Positions 1 through 5,570 of a stretch of 5,650 nt of DNA are shown piece by piece (position 1 is the stretch's first letter; each line of letters begins with the position of its first letter). The position numbers and the translations under genes were made by a program. The stretch lies in NCBI GenBank assembly GCA_016209585.1, contig JACQVU010000015.1, positions 1 to 5,650 on the forward strand, in the 5' to 3' direction. The stretch comes from Planctomycetota bacterium. Lineage in GTDB: Bacteria; Planctomycetota; UBA8742; JACQVU01. Under the pieces are notes generated by a model. That model saw only the letters and a list, made by a program, of their open reading frames with translations. It had not been told where the DNA came from and searched no databases.

Positions 1-80
1 ACGGAGGCACGGAGGGCGCACGGAGAAAAGGATCGGGAATTGTCCTCTCCGTGAAACCTCCGTGTCTCCGTGTCTCCGTG
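1..80. repeat. Imperfect inverted repeat of CACGGAG/CTCCGTG units
   Basis: The left arm has ACGGAG at 1-6 and CACGGAG at 8-14 and 19-25. The right arm has the complement CTCCGTG at 47-53, 58-64, 66-72 and 74-80, the last three on a strict 8-base period (CTCCGTGT). The arms can fold into a long imperfect hairpin around an AT-richer centre at about 26-43. Such CACGGAGA-type tracts are, from memory, common intergenic dispersed repeats in several environmental phyla including Planctomycetota. The left edge is cut by the window, so the true extent is unknown. There is no sign that it is coding, and whether it terminates transcription cannot be told from sequence. Confidence 0.75.
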
Positions 81-401
81 GTTTATCCCGCGAACTTCCG
101 CGCGGCCCGCGACGATTTTCGGGAGTAGTAGTACATGGGTCGTATGGGTGCGGGGCATACCCTGTTCTCCCATGCCTTTTCCCTGGACGTTGACCGGCTC
201 GGCCTCTCGCGCCCTATCCCGGGTTTCTCACCGCGGAGTTTTTGCGCGAGAGAACGGGGAGAAAAACGACGTGAAGAAGATGACAGAGAGAATCATCGCG
301 GGTGGAACTTCAGACGTCACGTTCCATCTGAAGGCAAACAAAAGTGTAGATATAGTGAAAATATACATGCATTATTATCACAGTCTTGTAAACTTCATGG
401 G
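81..401. other. Non-coding leader region upstream of the ATPase gene
   Basis: I see no gene here that I can support. Open frames cross the region, but their translations are arginine-rich and family-less, and the downstream ATPase starts naturally at 402. CGCGGAG (232-238), GCGCGAG (244-250) and ACGGGGAG (254-261) look like degraded relatives of the repeat at 1-80. TTTCTC (224-229) can pair with GAGAAA (259-264). From about 335 to 400 the base composition turns AT-rich, unlike the rest of the window, which suits a promoter region. TATTAT at 373-378 is a possible -10 box, but no good -35 lies at the right distance, so no promoter is called. Confidence 0.5.
308..333. repeat. Short inverted repeat CTTCAGA-N12-TCTGAAG
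   Basis: A perfect 7-base inverted repeat (308-314 and 327-333) lies about 70 bases before the ATPase start. A second, mutually exclusive pairing overlaps it: GGAAC (304-308) with GTTCC (321-325). The palindrome GACGTC sits at 313-318. It could be an operator or a switching RNA hairpin, or chance. Nothing links it to a known regulator. Confidence 0.35.
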
Positions 402-1856
402 ATGATTGCTTCGCCGACGGAGATTTTCTCGGTTCTTCATGGCTTCAACCCTTGGTGGAGCGGCGCGAGGTCGCAGTTCCTTCCCGCTTGGCGGCGAGTG
501 CAGTTCAGGGAGATTTCCTCCTGGTCGGCTGATCCTCCGGGCGGCCGGGCGTTGCTGCTGACGGGCGCGCGGCGGGTGGGGAAGACGACGCTCTTGCTGC
601 AACTCATCGACTCGCTTCTGAATCAAGGAACGCCGTCCCAGAACATCTTGTATGTATCGCTCGACCACCCGCTTCTCAAGTTGGCGGGGCTGGAAGCCAC
701 GCTGGCGGTGTGGCGCGAACTCGAGCCCCCGTTGTCCGGTACGGAGCACCTCTTCCTCGACGAAATCCAGTTCGCTCATGACTGGCAAGTGTGGGTGAAA
801 CATCAAGTGGACTTTCAGAAGCACCGGCGGATCGCCATGACCGGCTCGGCGATTCCGCTGGCGCGCGAGAAACAGGAGTCCGGCGTGGGCCGGTGGCTGA
901 CGATTTCCGTGCCGACGGTGTCGTTCTACGAGTTCCAGTTGATCAAGGGGCTGGCGCACGTCGCCGTCCCGAAGAACCTCTCGCTGCGGGCGTTCTTCGA
1001 CTTGTCACCCCAGCGTCTCGCGGCGTTTGAAACGGCGGGGCAATCGTGGGCGTCGCCGTTCGTGGAGTATCTCCTTCGAGGGGGATTCCCCGAGAACGCG
1101 TTGGCCGCGTCGGTGGAAGTCGCGCAGAAACTTCTTCGCGAGGACATCATCGACAAGATTCTCAAGCGCGACATGACCGCGCTGTTCGGCGTGCGGCGGG
1201 TGATCGAACTGGAACGCCTCTTCCTATATCTCTGCATGCATGACGGCGGCCTGCTGCACTACCCCTCACTTTGCTCGAACCTGGAGATGAAGCGCCCCAC
1301 GGTCATCAACTTCATGGACTTGCTGGAGGCCGCGCACCTGGTGCACCGTTTACGCCCCTTCGGCTACGGCAAGGAAGTTCTGCGCGGCAGCGAGAAGGTC
1401 TACCTGGCGGACCCCGCCATCGCCCCCAGCGTCATGCTCAAGGGCCGGCGCATGCTGGAAGATGGGGCCGCGCTCGGCGCGGGAGTGGAGGCGGCGTTCT
1501 TCAAACATGCCAAGTCGGCGTTGTCGAGGCTTGGCGCGACGTTCTCCTTCTGGCGAGGGTCGCAAGACCGGGAGGTGGACTTCATCGCCGAAATGGGCGG
1601 GCGTGTGATTCCGTTCGAAGTAAAGTACCGTGCCGGTCACACGGGCGCCGGCGATCTGAAAGGCTTGGCCGACTTCTGTTCGACGCGCGATGTCAAGCGC
1701 GGTTACGTGATCACCCGTTCGATCGACGACTGTGGTGTGCTGGACTTGCCGCTTTCGTCCGGCGCGGTCGCCAAGGTGGCGAAGGTGCCGGCGCCGCTCG
1801 CGTGTCTGCTGCTCGGCATGATGGAGGTGGACCCGCCGGACACGTCGATGGTGTGA
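402..1856 (+). CDS. AAA-type ATPase with C-terminal DUF4143/PD-(D/E)XK-like region
   Basis: This 484-residue cytosolic ATPase belongs to the large, poorly characterised bacterial and archaeal family with an AAA domain followed by a DUF4143-type C-terminus. Visible motifs are Walker A GARRVGKT (55-62), Walker B HLFLDE (116-121), a sensor-1-like MTGSA (146-150), then G-R-W (163-165) as a candidate arginine-finger region. A winged-helix-like stretch lies at about 265-335. The C-terminal EVDF (391-394) plus PFEVKY (404-409) gives a D-x12-E-x-K pattern typical of the PD-(D/E)XK fold. The start at 402 is chosen because NPWW at 16-19 matches the usual N-terminus of the family; upstream in-frame ATGs (from 135) would add an unfamiliar basic segment. 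No strong Shine-Dalgarno precedes 402, so the start is moderately secure. The gene stands alone, convergent with the antiporter gene. Cellular role is unknown; DNA binding or nuclease activity is inference only. Confidence 0.87.
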   Translation: MIASPTEIFSVLHGFNPWWSGARSQFLPAWRRVQFREISSWSADPPGGRALLLTGARRVGKTTLLLQLIDSLLNQGTPSQNILYVSLDHPLLKLAGLEATLAVWRELEPPLSGTEHLFLDEIQFAHDWQVWVKHQVDFQKHRRIAMTGSAIPLAREKQESGVGRWLTISVPTVSFYEFQLIKGLAHVAVPKNLSLRAFFDLSPQRLAAFETAGQSWASPFVEYLLRGGFPENALAASVEVAQKLLREDIIDKILKRDMTALFGVRRVIELERLFLYLCMHDGGLLHYPSLCSNLEMKRPTVINFMDLLEAAHLVHRLRPFGYGKEVLRGSEKVYLADPAIAPSVMLKGRRMLEDGAALGAGVEAAFFKHAKSALSRLGATFSFWRGSQDREVDFIAEMGGRVIPFEVKYRAGHTGAGDLKGLADFCSTRDVKRGYVITRSIDDCGVLDLPLSSGAVAKVAKVPAPLACLLLGMMEVDPPDTSMV

Positions 1857-1883
1857 CCTTCTATTTTGATTCCGCGCGCGCCG

Positions 1884-3095
1884 CTACTCCCCCGGCGTCC
1901 CTAGGGGAACGGTCTTGGCCCCCGCGGCGGCGTCGCCCAGGTTGACGCTCGCGGTGGCGGCGAGCGTCTGGCGCTCCAGAGCCGCCAGCAGGTGATGGGG
2001 CGAGAACCACTTCTGCGCGATGAACGTGGGAAGCATCGCGGAGATGACCACGGCGGCGACCAGACACGAGAACTGCCCATGGTCGATGAATCCCCGCTCC
2101 AGCCCGAAGACCGAAGAGAGCGTGCCCATGGTCAACCCGGTGCTCATGAGCAGCGTCGTGAAGATCGCCTCCCGTGGGAGATACTTGCGGGCGAAGGGGT
2201 AGATGAGGCCAATTTTCGTGACCTGCTTCACCGCGAGCAGGAGCACCAGCAGCCCCACGTTCGCCGCCAGAAGCGGGAGCGACACGTTCATCCCGCCGTT
2301 CACGAAGAAGAACGGCGTGATCATGCCGAACGCGACCACCCGCATGCGCCGCTGCAGGAGGCGGTTCTCCTGGAACACCCGCGACAGGACCAGCCCCAGC
2401 ACGAAGGCCGGTAGCATCGCGTGGCTGGCCCCGACCTTGGCGAAATACATGAAGACCACGAGCACGAGGAAGAGCACCTTGATCTCCGGCTCGATCACGC
2501 GCTCGCCGTATCGCCGCAGGATTGGCCGGATCGCCCACGGCAGCGCGGCGATGAGGAGCGCCGACACGGCGAAGAAGAGCAGCGTATACAGGTTGAACTC
2601 CACGAACAGCGCGGAGAGGGCGAAGGCCGTTCCGAAGTCGGTGATGAAGCACGACGCCATGATGATCTTGCCGACCTGGGTGTTCGTGAGTCCCGTCTCG
2701 ACCAACACGGCGTAGACGACCGCGAGCGAGGTGGTTGAGAGCGCGATCCCGGCGATCTCCGAGGCGCGCCAGTTCCAGTCCAGCCCATAGCGGCAGACCA
2801 GAAGCCCCCCGACGAATGGGCCGGCGAACGACGCCACCCCGATGAGCGCGCTCTCCTTTAACTTCGCCCGCATCACGCCAAGGTCCACCTCGGCGCCAGC
2901 CAGGAAGGTCAGGACGATGCCGCCGAACGAGGCCAGGTAGGTGATCCACGGCGTCGGGGCGAGGCCAAGAAAATTGCCGCCGATGACGCCCAGCGCGATC
3001 TCGATGATCGCCACCGACACGCCCGCTTCCACCGAAATAAGGCTGGCGAGAACAATCAACCCCCACAGGACCAGCGAAGCCGCCTGTTCTTCCAT
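1884..3095 (-). CDS. CPA2-type cation:proton antiporter (Na_H_Exchanger family)
   Basis: This 403-residue inner-membrane protein exchanges protons for Na+ or K+, judging by family. The sequence is almost wholly hydrophobic with about 12 to 13 membrane spans. IEIALGVIGG (31-40) matches the first conserved Na_H_Exchanger block. LSTTSLAVVYAVLVETG (119-135) precedes the ion-binding span, where T152-D153 aligns with the DD of NapA and the QD of KefC. PFFFVNGGMNV (261-271) and the Lys-bearing span around K290/K294 are also family features. No RCK/TrkA-N domain follows; the roughly 40-residue tail is short and hydrophilic, so this is not a full KefB/KefC protein. Two ATGs are possible, at 3101 and 3095. 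GGGAG abuts the first but lies 6 bases before the second, so the second is chosen. Ion specificity cannot be assigned. Having Thr rather than Asp at the first position fits electroneutral exchange, by inference. Confidence 0.9.
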   Translation of the reverse strand: MEEQAASLVLWGLIVLASLISVEAGVSVAIIEIALGVIGGNFLGLAPTPWITYLASFGGIVLTFLAGAEVDLGVMRAKLKESALIGVASFAGPFVGGLLVCRYGLDWNWRASEIAGIALSTTSLAVVYAVLVETGLTNTQVGKIIMASCFITDFGTAFALSALFVEFNLYTLLFFAVSALLIAALPWAIRPILRRYGERVIEPEIKVLFLVLVVFMYFAKVGASHAMLPAFVLGLVLSRVFQENRLLQRRMRVVAFGMITPFFFVNGGMNVSLPLLAANVGLLVLLLAVKQVTKIGLIYPFARKYLPREAIFTTLLMSTGLTMGTLSSVFGLERGFIDHGQFSCLVAAVVISAMLPTFIAQKWFSPHHLLAALERQTLAATASVNLGDAAAGAKTVPLGTPGE

Positions 3096-3101
3096 GGCCA
3101 T

Positions 3102-3108
3102 CTCCCAC
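3102..3108 (-). promoter_or_regulatory. Ribosome-binding site deciding the antiporter start
   Basis: On the minus strand the sequence reads GTGGGAG, then ATGGCC, then ATG. GGAG touches the first ATG (3099-3101), too close for initiation, and lies 6 bases from the second (3093-3095), a normal distance. Just upstream, GCCC (3111-3114) and GGGC (3119-3122) can form a small hairpin with a four-base loop in the leader. Confidence 0.6.
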
Positions 3109-3191
3109 GCGCCCGAAAGGGCTGCTCGCAGGAGTCATCAGCCAAGGCGGCGGTTACCGGCAGACTCCATTGCCCATCAACGGGGCGGGAG

Positions 3192-3219
3192 CCTATCCGC
3201 GCGCCCGCGCTACCGTCAA
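3192..3219 (-). promoter_or_regulatory. Tentative promoter for the antiporter gene
   Basis: Read on the minus strand, TTGACG (3219-3214) resembles a sigma-70 -35 box. It is followed after 16 bases by GATAGG (3197-3192), a weak -10 with three of six consensus bases. It lies about 95 to 125 bases before the chosen start. The -35 is good, the -10 poor, and the host's promoter preferences are unknown, so this is only a candidate. Confidence 0.25.
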
Positions 3220-3380
3220 GAACGACTTTTGAAAAAAAAATCAAACAGTTTTCATGCCGCCACAACGCTGTAACCAACTAGTGTACCAAGAGTTACGACT
3301 ATAACCCGTAGAAGGTCCCGAATTGCCGATAGCCATTCGACGTGAAAAAGTGGTATCATTTTATTGGAAGTTTTGGGGGG

Positions 3381-3419
3381 TTGGTCCGAAAGGGGCGTAA
3401 CGGGAGGCCGTTACTCCAA
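3381..3419 (+). promoter_or_regulatory. Predicted leader RNA fold with Shine-Dalgarno in a hairpin loop
   Basis: GTAACGG (3397-3403) and CCGTTAC (3408-3414) form a perfect 7-base-pair stem closing the four-base loop GAGG (3404-3407). That loop is part of the Shine-Dalgarno sequence GGAGG (3403-3407) of the operon's first gene, 11 bases before its ATG. Immediately upstream TCC (3385-3387), GAAA and GGG (3392-3394) can form a short tetraloop hairpin. TTGG (3381-3384) can pair with CCAA (3416-3419), which includes the A of the start codon. Together these would make a compact three-way junction around the initiation site. The 7-bp stem is clear in the sequence. The junction and any regulatory role are inference, and no known riboswitch class is recognised. 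Confidence 0.5.
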
Positions 3420-3961
3420 TGGTGAGTAGTTCGGGAAGCAGCACCACCTACCCTGATGTTGACACCAAGGGCCTCGCCTCTCCGGTCCCGGAAGAGGTGG
3501 AGCCGGAAGGCGATGTTTTCGAGTTCAAGCGCCCCGCCGCGAAACCCGCGGGCGGTGGAGGTGAGGGCGCGAGCACTGCGTCCCAGAAGGAAGCCGAGTC
3601 GCCGGTGGCGGACGGGTTCGTGTTGGAGTTCAAGCGCCCCGCTGCCGCGAAGAGCGCGCCCGGCGTCGCTGAGAAGAAAGACGCCGGCGGGGCGACGCCC
3701 CCGAAAGCCCAAGGGGACGGCGGGCTGCCGGTGGATCCCGCGGCGCGGATGGCCGCGTTGTGCGACGGGCTGGCTGCCGGGGCTATCATCGTCAGCCGCA
3801 GCGGCACGCGCCGGAAGGTGACGGCGCGCGAGGGCGACGAGGTGTCGTTCGTGGTGACGGGCGGCGCCCGCGACGGCGAGGAAGGCATGCTGCTGATCGC
3901 CGACCTCAAGGCCCAGTGCCACGGCGGGGCGATCCGCGAGATCATTCCCGCCCACCCATGA
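3419..3961 (+). CDS. Unrecognised protein with duplicated EFKRPAA motif
   Basis: I do not recognise this 180-residue protein. It has no signal peptide or membrane span, so it is probably cytosolic. Residues 1-105 look disordered: rich in Gly, Ala, Pro, Ser, Glu and Lys. They carry two copies of one linear motif, VFEFKRPAA (33-41) and VLEFKRPAA (68-76), spaced exactly 35 residues, each preceded by an SPV (21-23, 61-63). Residues about 106-178 look folded: a helix (PAARMAALCDGLAAG), then alternating strands including AIIVSRSG, EVSFVVTGG and GMLLIADL. ATG 3419 is chosen because GGAGG lies 11 bases upstream; the adjacent GTG codon (3422) is also possible. The stop overlaps the next gene's start (ATGA). 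The duplicated motif suggests a tether for a partner protein. Its operon position next to mnmA hints at a housekeeping or tRNA-related role, but that is weak. Confidence 0.78.
   Translation: MVSSSGSSTTYPDVDTKGLASPVPEEVEPEGDVFEFKRPAAKPAGGGGEGASTASQKEAESPVADGFVLEFKRPAAAKSAPGVAEKKDAGGATPPKAQGDGGLPVDPAARMAALCDGLAAGAIIVSRSGTRRKVTAREGDEVSFVVTGGARDGEEGMLLIADLKAQCHGGAIREIIPAHP
3515..3646 (+). repeat. In-frame duplication encoding two V-[FL]-EFKRPAA motifs
   Basis: The two copies span 3515-3541 and 3620-3646. Their DNA shares the identical 17-mer GAGTTCAAGCGCCCCGC at 3521-3537 and 3626-3642, starting exactly 105 bases apart and in the same frame. Sequence around the copies has diverged, apart from a shared SPV codon block, so this looks like an old tandem duplication or a motif kept by selection. 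Confidence 0.75.
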
Positions 3962-4431
3962 TCTTCGGGGAACTGGGCGACGCCGCGCTGCTCCGAACGC
4001 TGGAGGCGCGGTTACAGCCGGGCATCGACTTCCTGCTCTCGCCGTCCACGGCGTCGCTGGGAGACGGCAGGTACGATCTTCCCGGCGGCGGCTACGCGCT
4101 CGTGCAGACCTACGAGCCGGGGCGGCCGGAGGAGAAGCGGTTCGAGGCCCACCGGCGGCACATCGACATCCAGGCGCTGCTTTCCGGCCGGGAGATCATC
4201 GAACACGCCTTCGCCCGCGCGCTGACGGTGGCGGCGCCCTACGACGGGGAGAAGGACGTGATGTTTTTCGATACGCCGGCCGCGGCGTCGCCGCTCCTTC
4301 TGAGGAGCGGTCTCTTCGCCGTGTTCTATCCGGCCGACGCCCACCGTCCCGGGCTGCGGGCGCCGGGTGGCGCGGGCGAGGGGCCGGTGCGGAAGGTGGT
4401 CGTCAAGGCCACGGTCGGTGCCCCTCCATGA
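3958..4431 (+). CDS. YhcH/YjgK/YiaL-family cupin-like protein
   Basis: This 157-residue protein matches the YhcH/YjgK/YiaL (DUF386) family, small beta-barrel proteins of about 150 residues. Family motifs appear in order: RFEAHRRHIDIQALLSGREII (61-81), with E63, H65 and D70 as likely metal ligands or active-site residues; YDGEKDVMFF (95-104); AVFYPADAHRPG (121-132), with H129; and the closing RKVVVKA (145-151). Members are linked to sugar or sialic acid metabolism and, for TabA, to biofilm control in E. coli, but the reaction is not established for most, and no sugar genes lie nearby. The longer open frame upstream is ignored, since ATG 3958 overlaps the previous stop as ATGA and gives the normal family length. 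No Shine-Dalgarno is visible, so translation is probably coupled to the preceding gene. It overlaps mnmA in the same way. Confidence 0.92.
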   Translation: MIFGELGDAALLRTLEARLQPGIDFLLSPSTASLGDGRYDLPGGGYALVQTYEPGRPEEKRFEAHRRHIDIQALLSGREIIEHAFARALTVAAPYDGEKDVMFFDTPAAASPLLLRSGLFAVFYPADAHRPGLRAPGGAGEGPVRKVVVKATVGAPP

Positions 4432-5570
4432 GCGGCGCGGTCCCCCCCAACGTCCCGGCCGACCCGCGCGCCGACGCGGCGCCGCGCCCGCCGCCACCGG
4501 CGGCGGGGCGGTTGCGCGTGGTGGTGGCGATGTCCGGCGGGGTCGATTCCTCGGTCGCTGCCGCGCTGCTGGCTGAGGCCGGACATGAAGTAATCGGTTT
4601 GTTCATGTCGTTGGGGGGCGCGGCCGAGGGGGGCCGAAGCGAGCGTTCCTGCTGCTCGGCGGCTGACGCGCGCGACGCGGCGCGGGTGGCCCAGGCGCTG
4701 GGCATTCCGTTCTATTCGCTCGATTTCGGGGCCGAGTTCCGCGGCATCGTGGACTACTTCGCCGACGAGTACGAGCGGGGCCGCACGCCCAACCCCTGCG
4801 TGGTCTGCAATCGCGACCTCAAGTTCGGCAGGCTGCTGGAGTTCGCGGCGCGCGTGGGGGCATCGCACGTGGCCACGGGGCACTACGCGCGGACGGCTCG
4901 CGACGGCGCGAGCGGTTCCACTCGCCTGCTCCGTGGCGCGGACCGGGTCAAGGACCAGTCTTACTACCTGTTCGCCCTGGACGCGCCGAGGCTGGAACGC
5001 GCGCTCTTTCCGGTGGGCGGCATGACCAAGGCCGAGGTGCGGCGGCACGCGGCGCGCCGCGAGTTGGCGACGCAGGACAAGCCGGAGAGCATGGACGTCT
5101 GCTTCGTGCCCGACGACTACCGCGCGCTCCTGCGCCGCCTGCGGCCGGGGGGCGCGCGGCCGGGGCGGTTCGTGAACCGGGCGGGGGAAACGCTCGGCCG
5201 CCACGAGGGCGTGCGCGAGTTCACCATCGGCCAGCGGCGCGGGCTGGGGGTGGCGCTGGGCGAACGGGCCTACGTGGTTGGCATTCGTCCAGAGACCGCG
5301 GAAGTGGTCCTGGGATCGGCTGAGGAACTGGAGCGACGGGAGATATCCGTCAACGGTGTCAGATTCTGTTCCGGCGCGCCGCCGGCTGACGAGTTCCGCG
5401 CCGACGTGCAGATCCGCTACCACCACCTGGCGGCGCCGGCCCGCGTGACGCTCGGTCCGACCGGCGCCGCTCAGGTGCTGTTTGACGTCCCCCAGCGGGC
5501 GGTGGCGCCAGGCCAGGCCGCGGTCTTCTACCGTGGCGACGAGGTGCTCGGCGGCGGGTGGATCGAGTGA
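4428..5570 (+). CDS. mnmA: tRNA-specific 2-thiouridylase MnmA
   Basis: MnmA is the cytosolic ATP-dependent enzyme that puts sulfur on C2 of wobble U34 in tRNA for Lys, Glu and Gln. The 380-residue protein is near the E. coli length (368). The PP-loop SGGVDSS lies at 36-42. NPCVVCN (122-128) holds C127, equivalent to the E. coli Cys102; C124 sits where E. coli has Asp99. ATGHYAR (149-155) and KDQSYYLF (175-182) follow. C225 in ESMDVCFV corresponds to the second catalytic cysteine (Cys199 in E. coli). FTIGQRRGLG (265-274) and the C-terminal beta-barrel are intact. The first 28 residues are a Pro/Ala-rich extension beyond the usual start. ATG 4428 is chosen for the ATGA overlap with the previous gene; TTG 4512 or GTG 4518 would give a conventional N-terminus. 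No Shine-Dalgarno precedes 4428, so coupling is likely. No other 2-thiouridine relay genes are in view. Confidence 0.97.
   Translation: MSGAVPPNVPADPRADAAPRPPPPAAGRLRVVVAMSGGVDSSVAAALLAEAGHEVIGLFMSLGGAAEGGRSERSCCSAADARDAARVAQALGIPFYSLDFGAEFRGIVDYFADEYERGRTPNPCVVCNRDLKFGRLLEFAARVGASHVATGHYARTARDGASGSTRLLRGADRVKDQSYYLFALDAPRLERALFPVGGMTKAEVRRHAARRELATQDKPESMDVCFVPDDYRALLRRLRPGGARPGRFVNRAGETLGRHEGVREFTIGQRRGLGVALGERAYVVGIRPETAEVVLGSAEELERREISVNGVRFCSGAPPADEFRADVQIRYHHLAAPARVTLGPTGAAQVLFDVPQRAVAPGQAAVFYRGDEVLGGGWIE
4487..4507 (+). repeat. Perfect 9-bp hairpin in the mnmA N-terminal extension
   Basis: CCCGCCGCC (4487-4495) and GGCGGCGGG (4499-4507) are perfect reverse complements around a three-base ACC loop. 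It lies in the Pro-rich extension, five bases before the TTG at 4512 that could be an alternative start. In so GC-rich a region a palindrome may arise by chance from Pro/Ala/Gly codons, but it would be a very stable RNA stem. Confidence 0.6.

Larger units (their letters stand above)
3096..3418. other. Divergent intergenic region with A-tract and leader RNA
   Basis: This gap separates the divergent antiporter gene from the three-gene operon and should carry both promoters. About 3123-3210 is GC-rich with no clear signal. A run of nine A (3232-3240), flanked by TTTTGA and TCAAA, is a likely intrinsically bent segment. From 3225 to 3375 the region is markedly more AT-rich than the flanking genes. 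TATCAT (3354-3359) is a possible -10 for the operon, but no matching -35 is visible at 16 to 18 bases. The last 40 bases form the candidate structured leader, listed separately. Confidence 0.6.

Noticed and set aside
135..401. Upstream extension of the ATPase frame to ATG 135
   Set aside because: The added 89 residues are Arg/Ser-rich, have no family counterpart, and lie in the repeat-derived leader; the family N-terminus begins near 402.
70..405. 111-residue plus-strand open frame before the ATPase
   Set aside because: It starts inside the repeat, has no family resemblance, and its stop overlaps the better-supported ATPase start.
1857..1883. Terminator between the convergent genes
   Set aside because: The 27-base gap contains TATTTTG and a GC-rich run but no stem followed by a T-tract on either strand.
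402..3095. ATPase plus antiporter as a two-gene defence module
   Set aside because: They are convergent, hence not co-transcribed, and neither family shows a defence-specific feature here.
1861..3138. 425-residue minus-strand open frame
   Set aside because: It is the antiporter gene read in another frame. It lacks membrane spans and is rich in Arg and Gly, as expected of a high-GC shadow.
3397..3414. GTAACGGGAGGCC as a possible rRNA fragment
   Set aside because: It loosely recalls a GTAACGGAGG stretch in 23S rRNA, but the similarity is about ten bases and the surroundings do not match.
3356..3955. 199-residue minus-strand open frame opposite the motif protein
   Set aside because: The plus-strand gene has a Shine-Dalgarno, an ATGA junction and a repeated protein motif; the minus frame has only low-complexity composition.
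4326..5426. 366-residue minus-strand open frame opposite mnmA
   Set aside because: It lies antisense to a fully recognisable MnmA and shows only Arg/Ala/His-rich composition.
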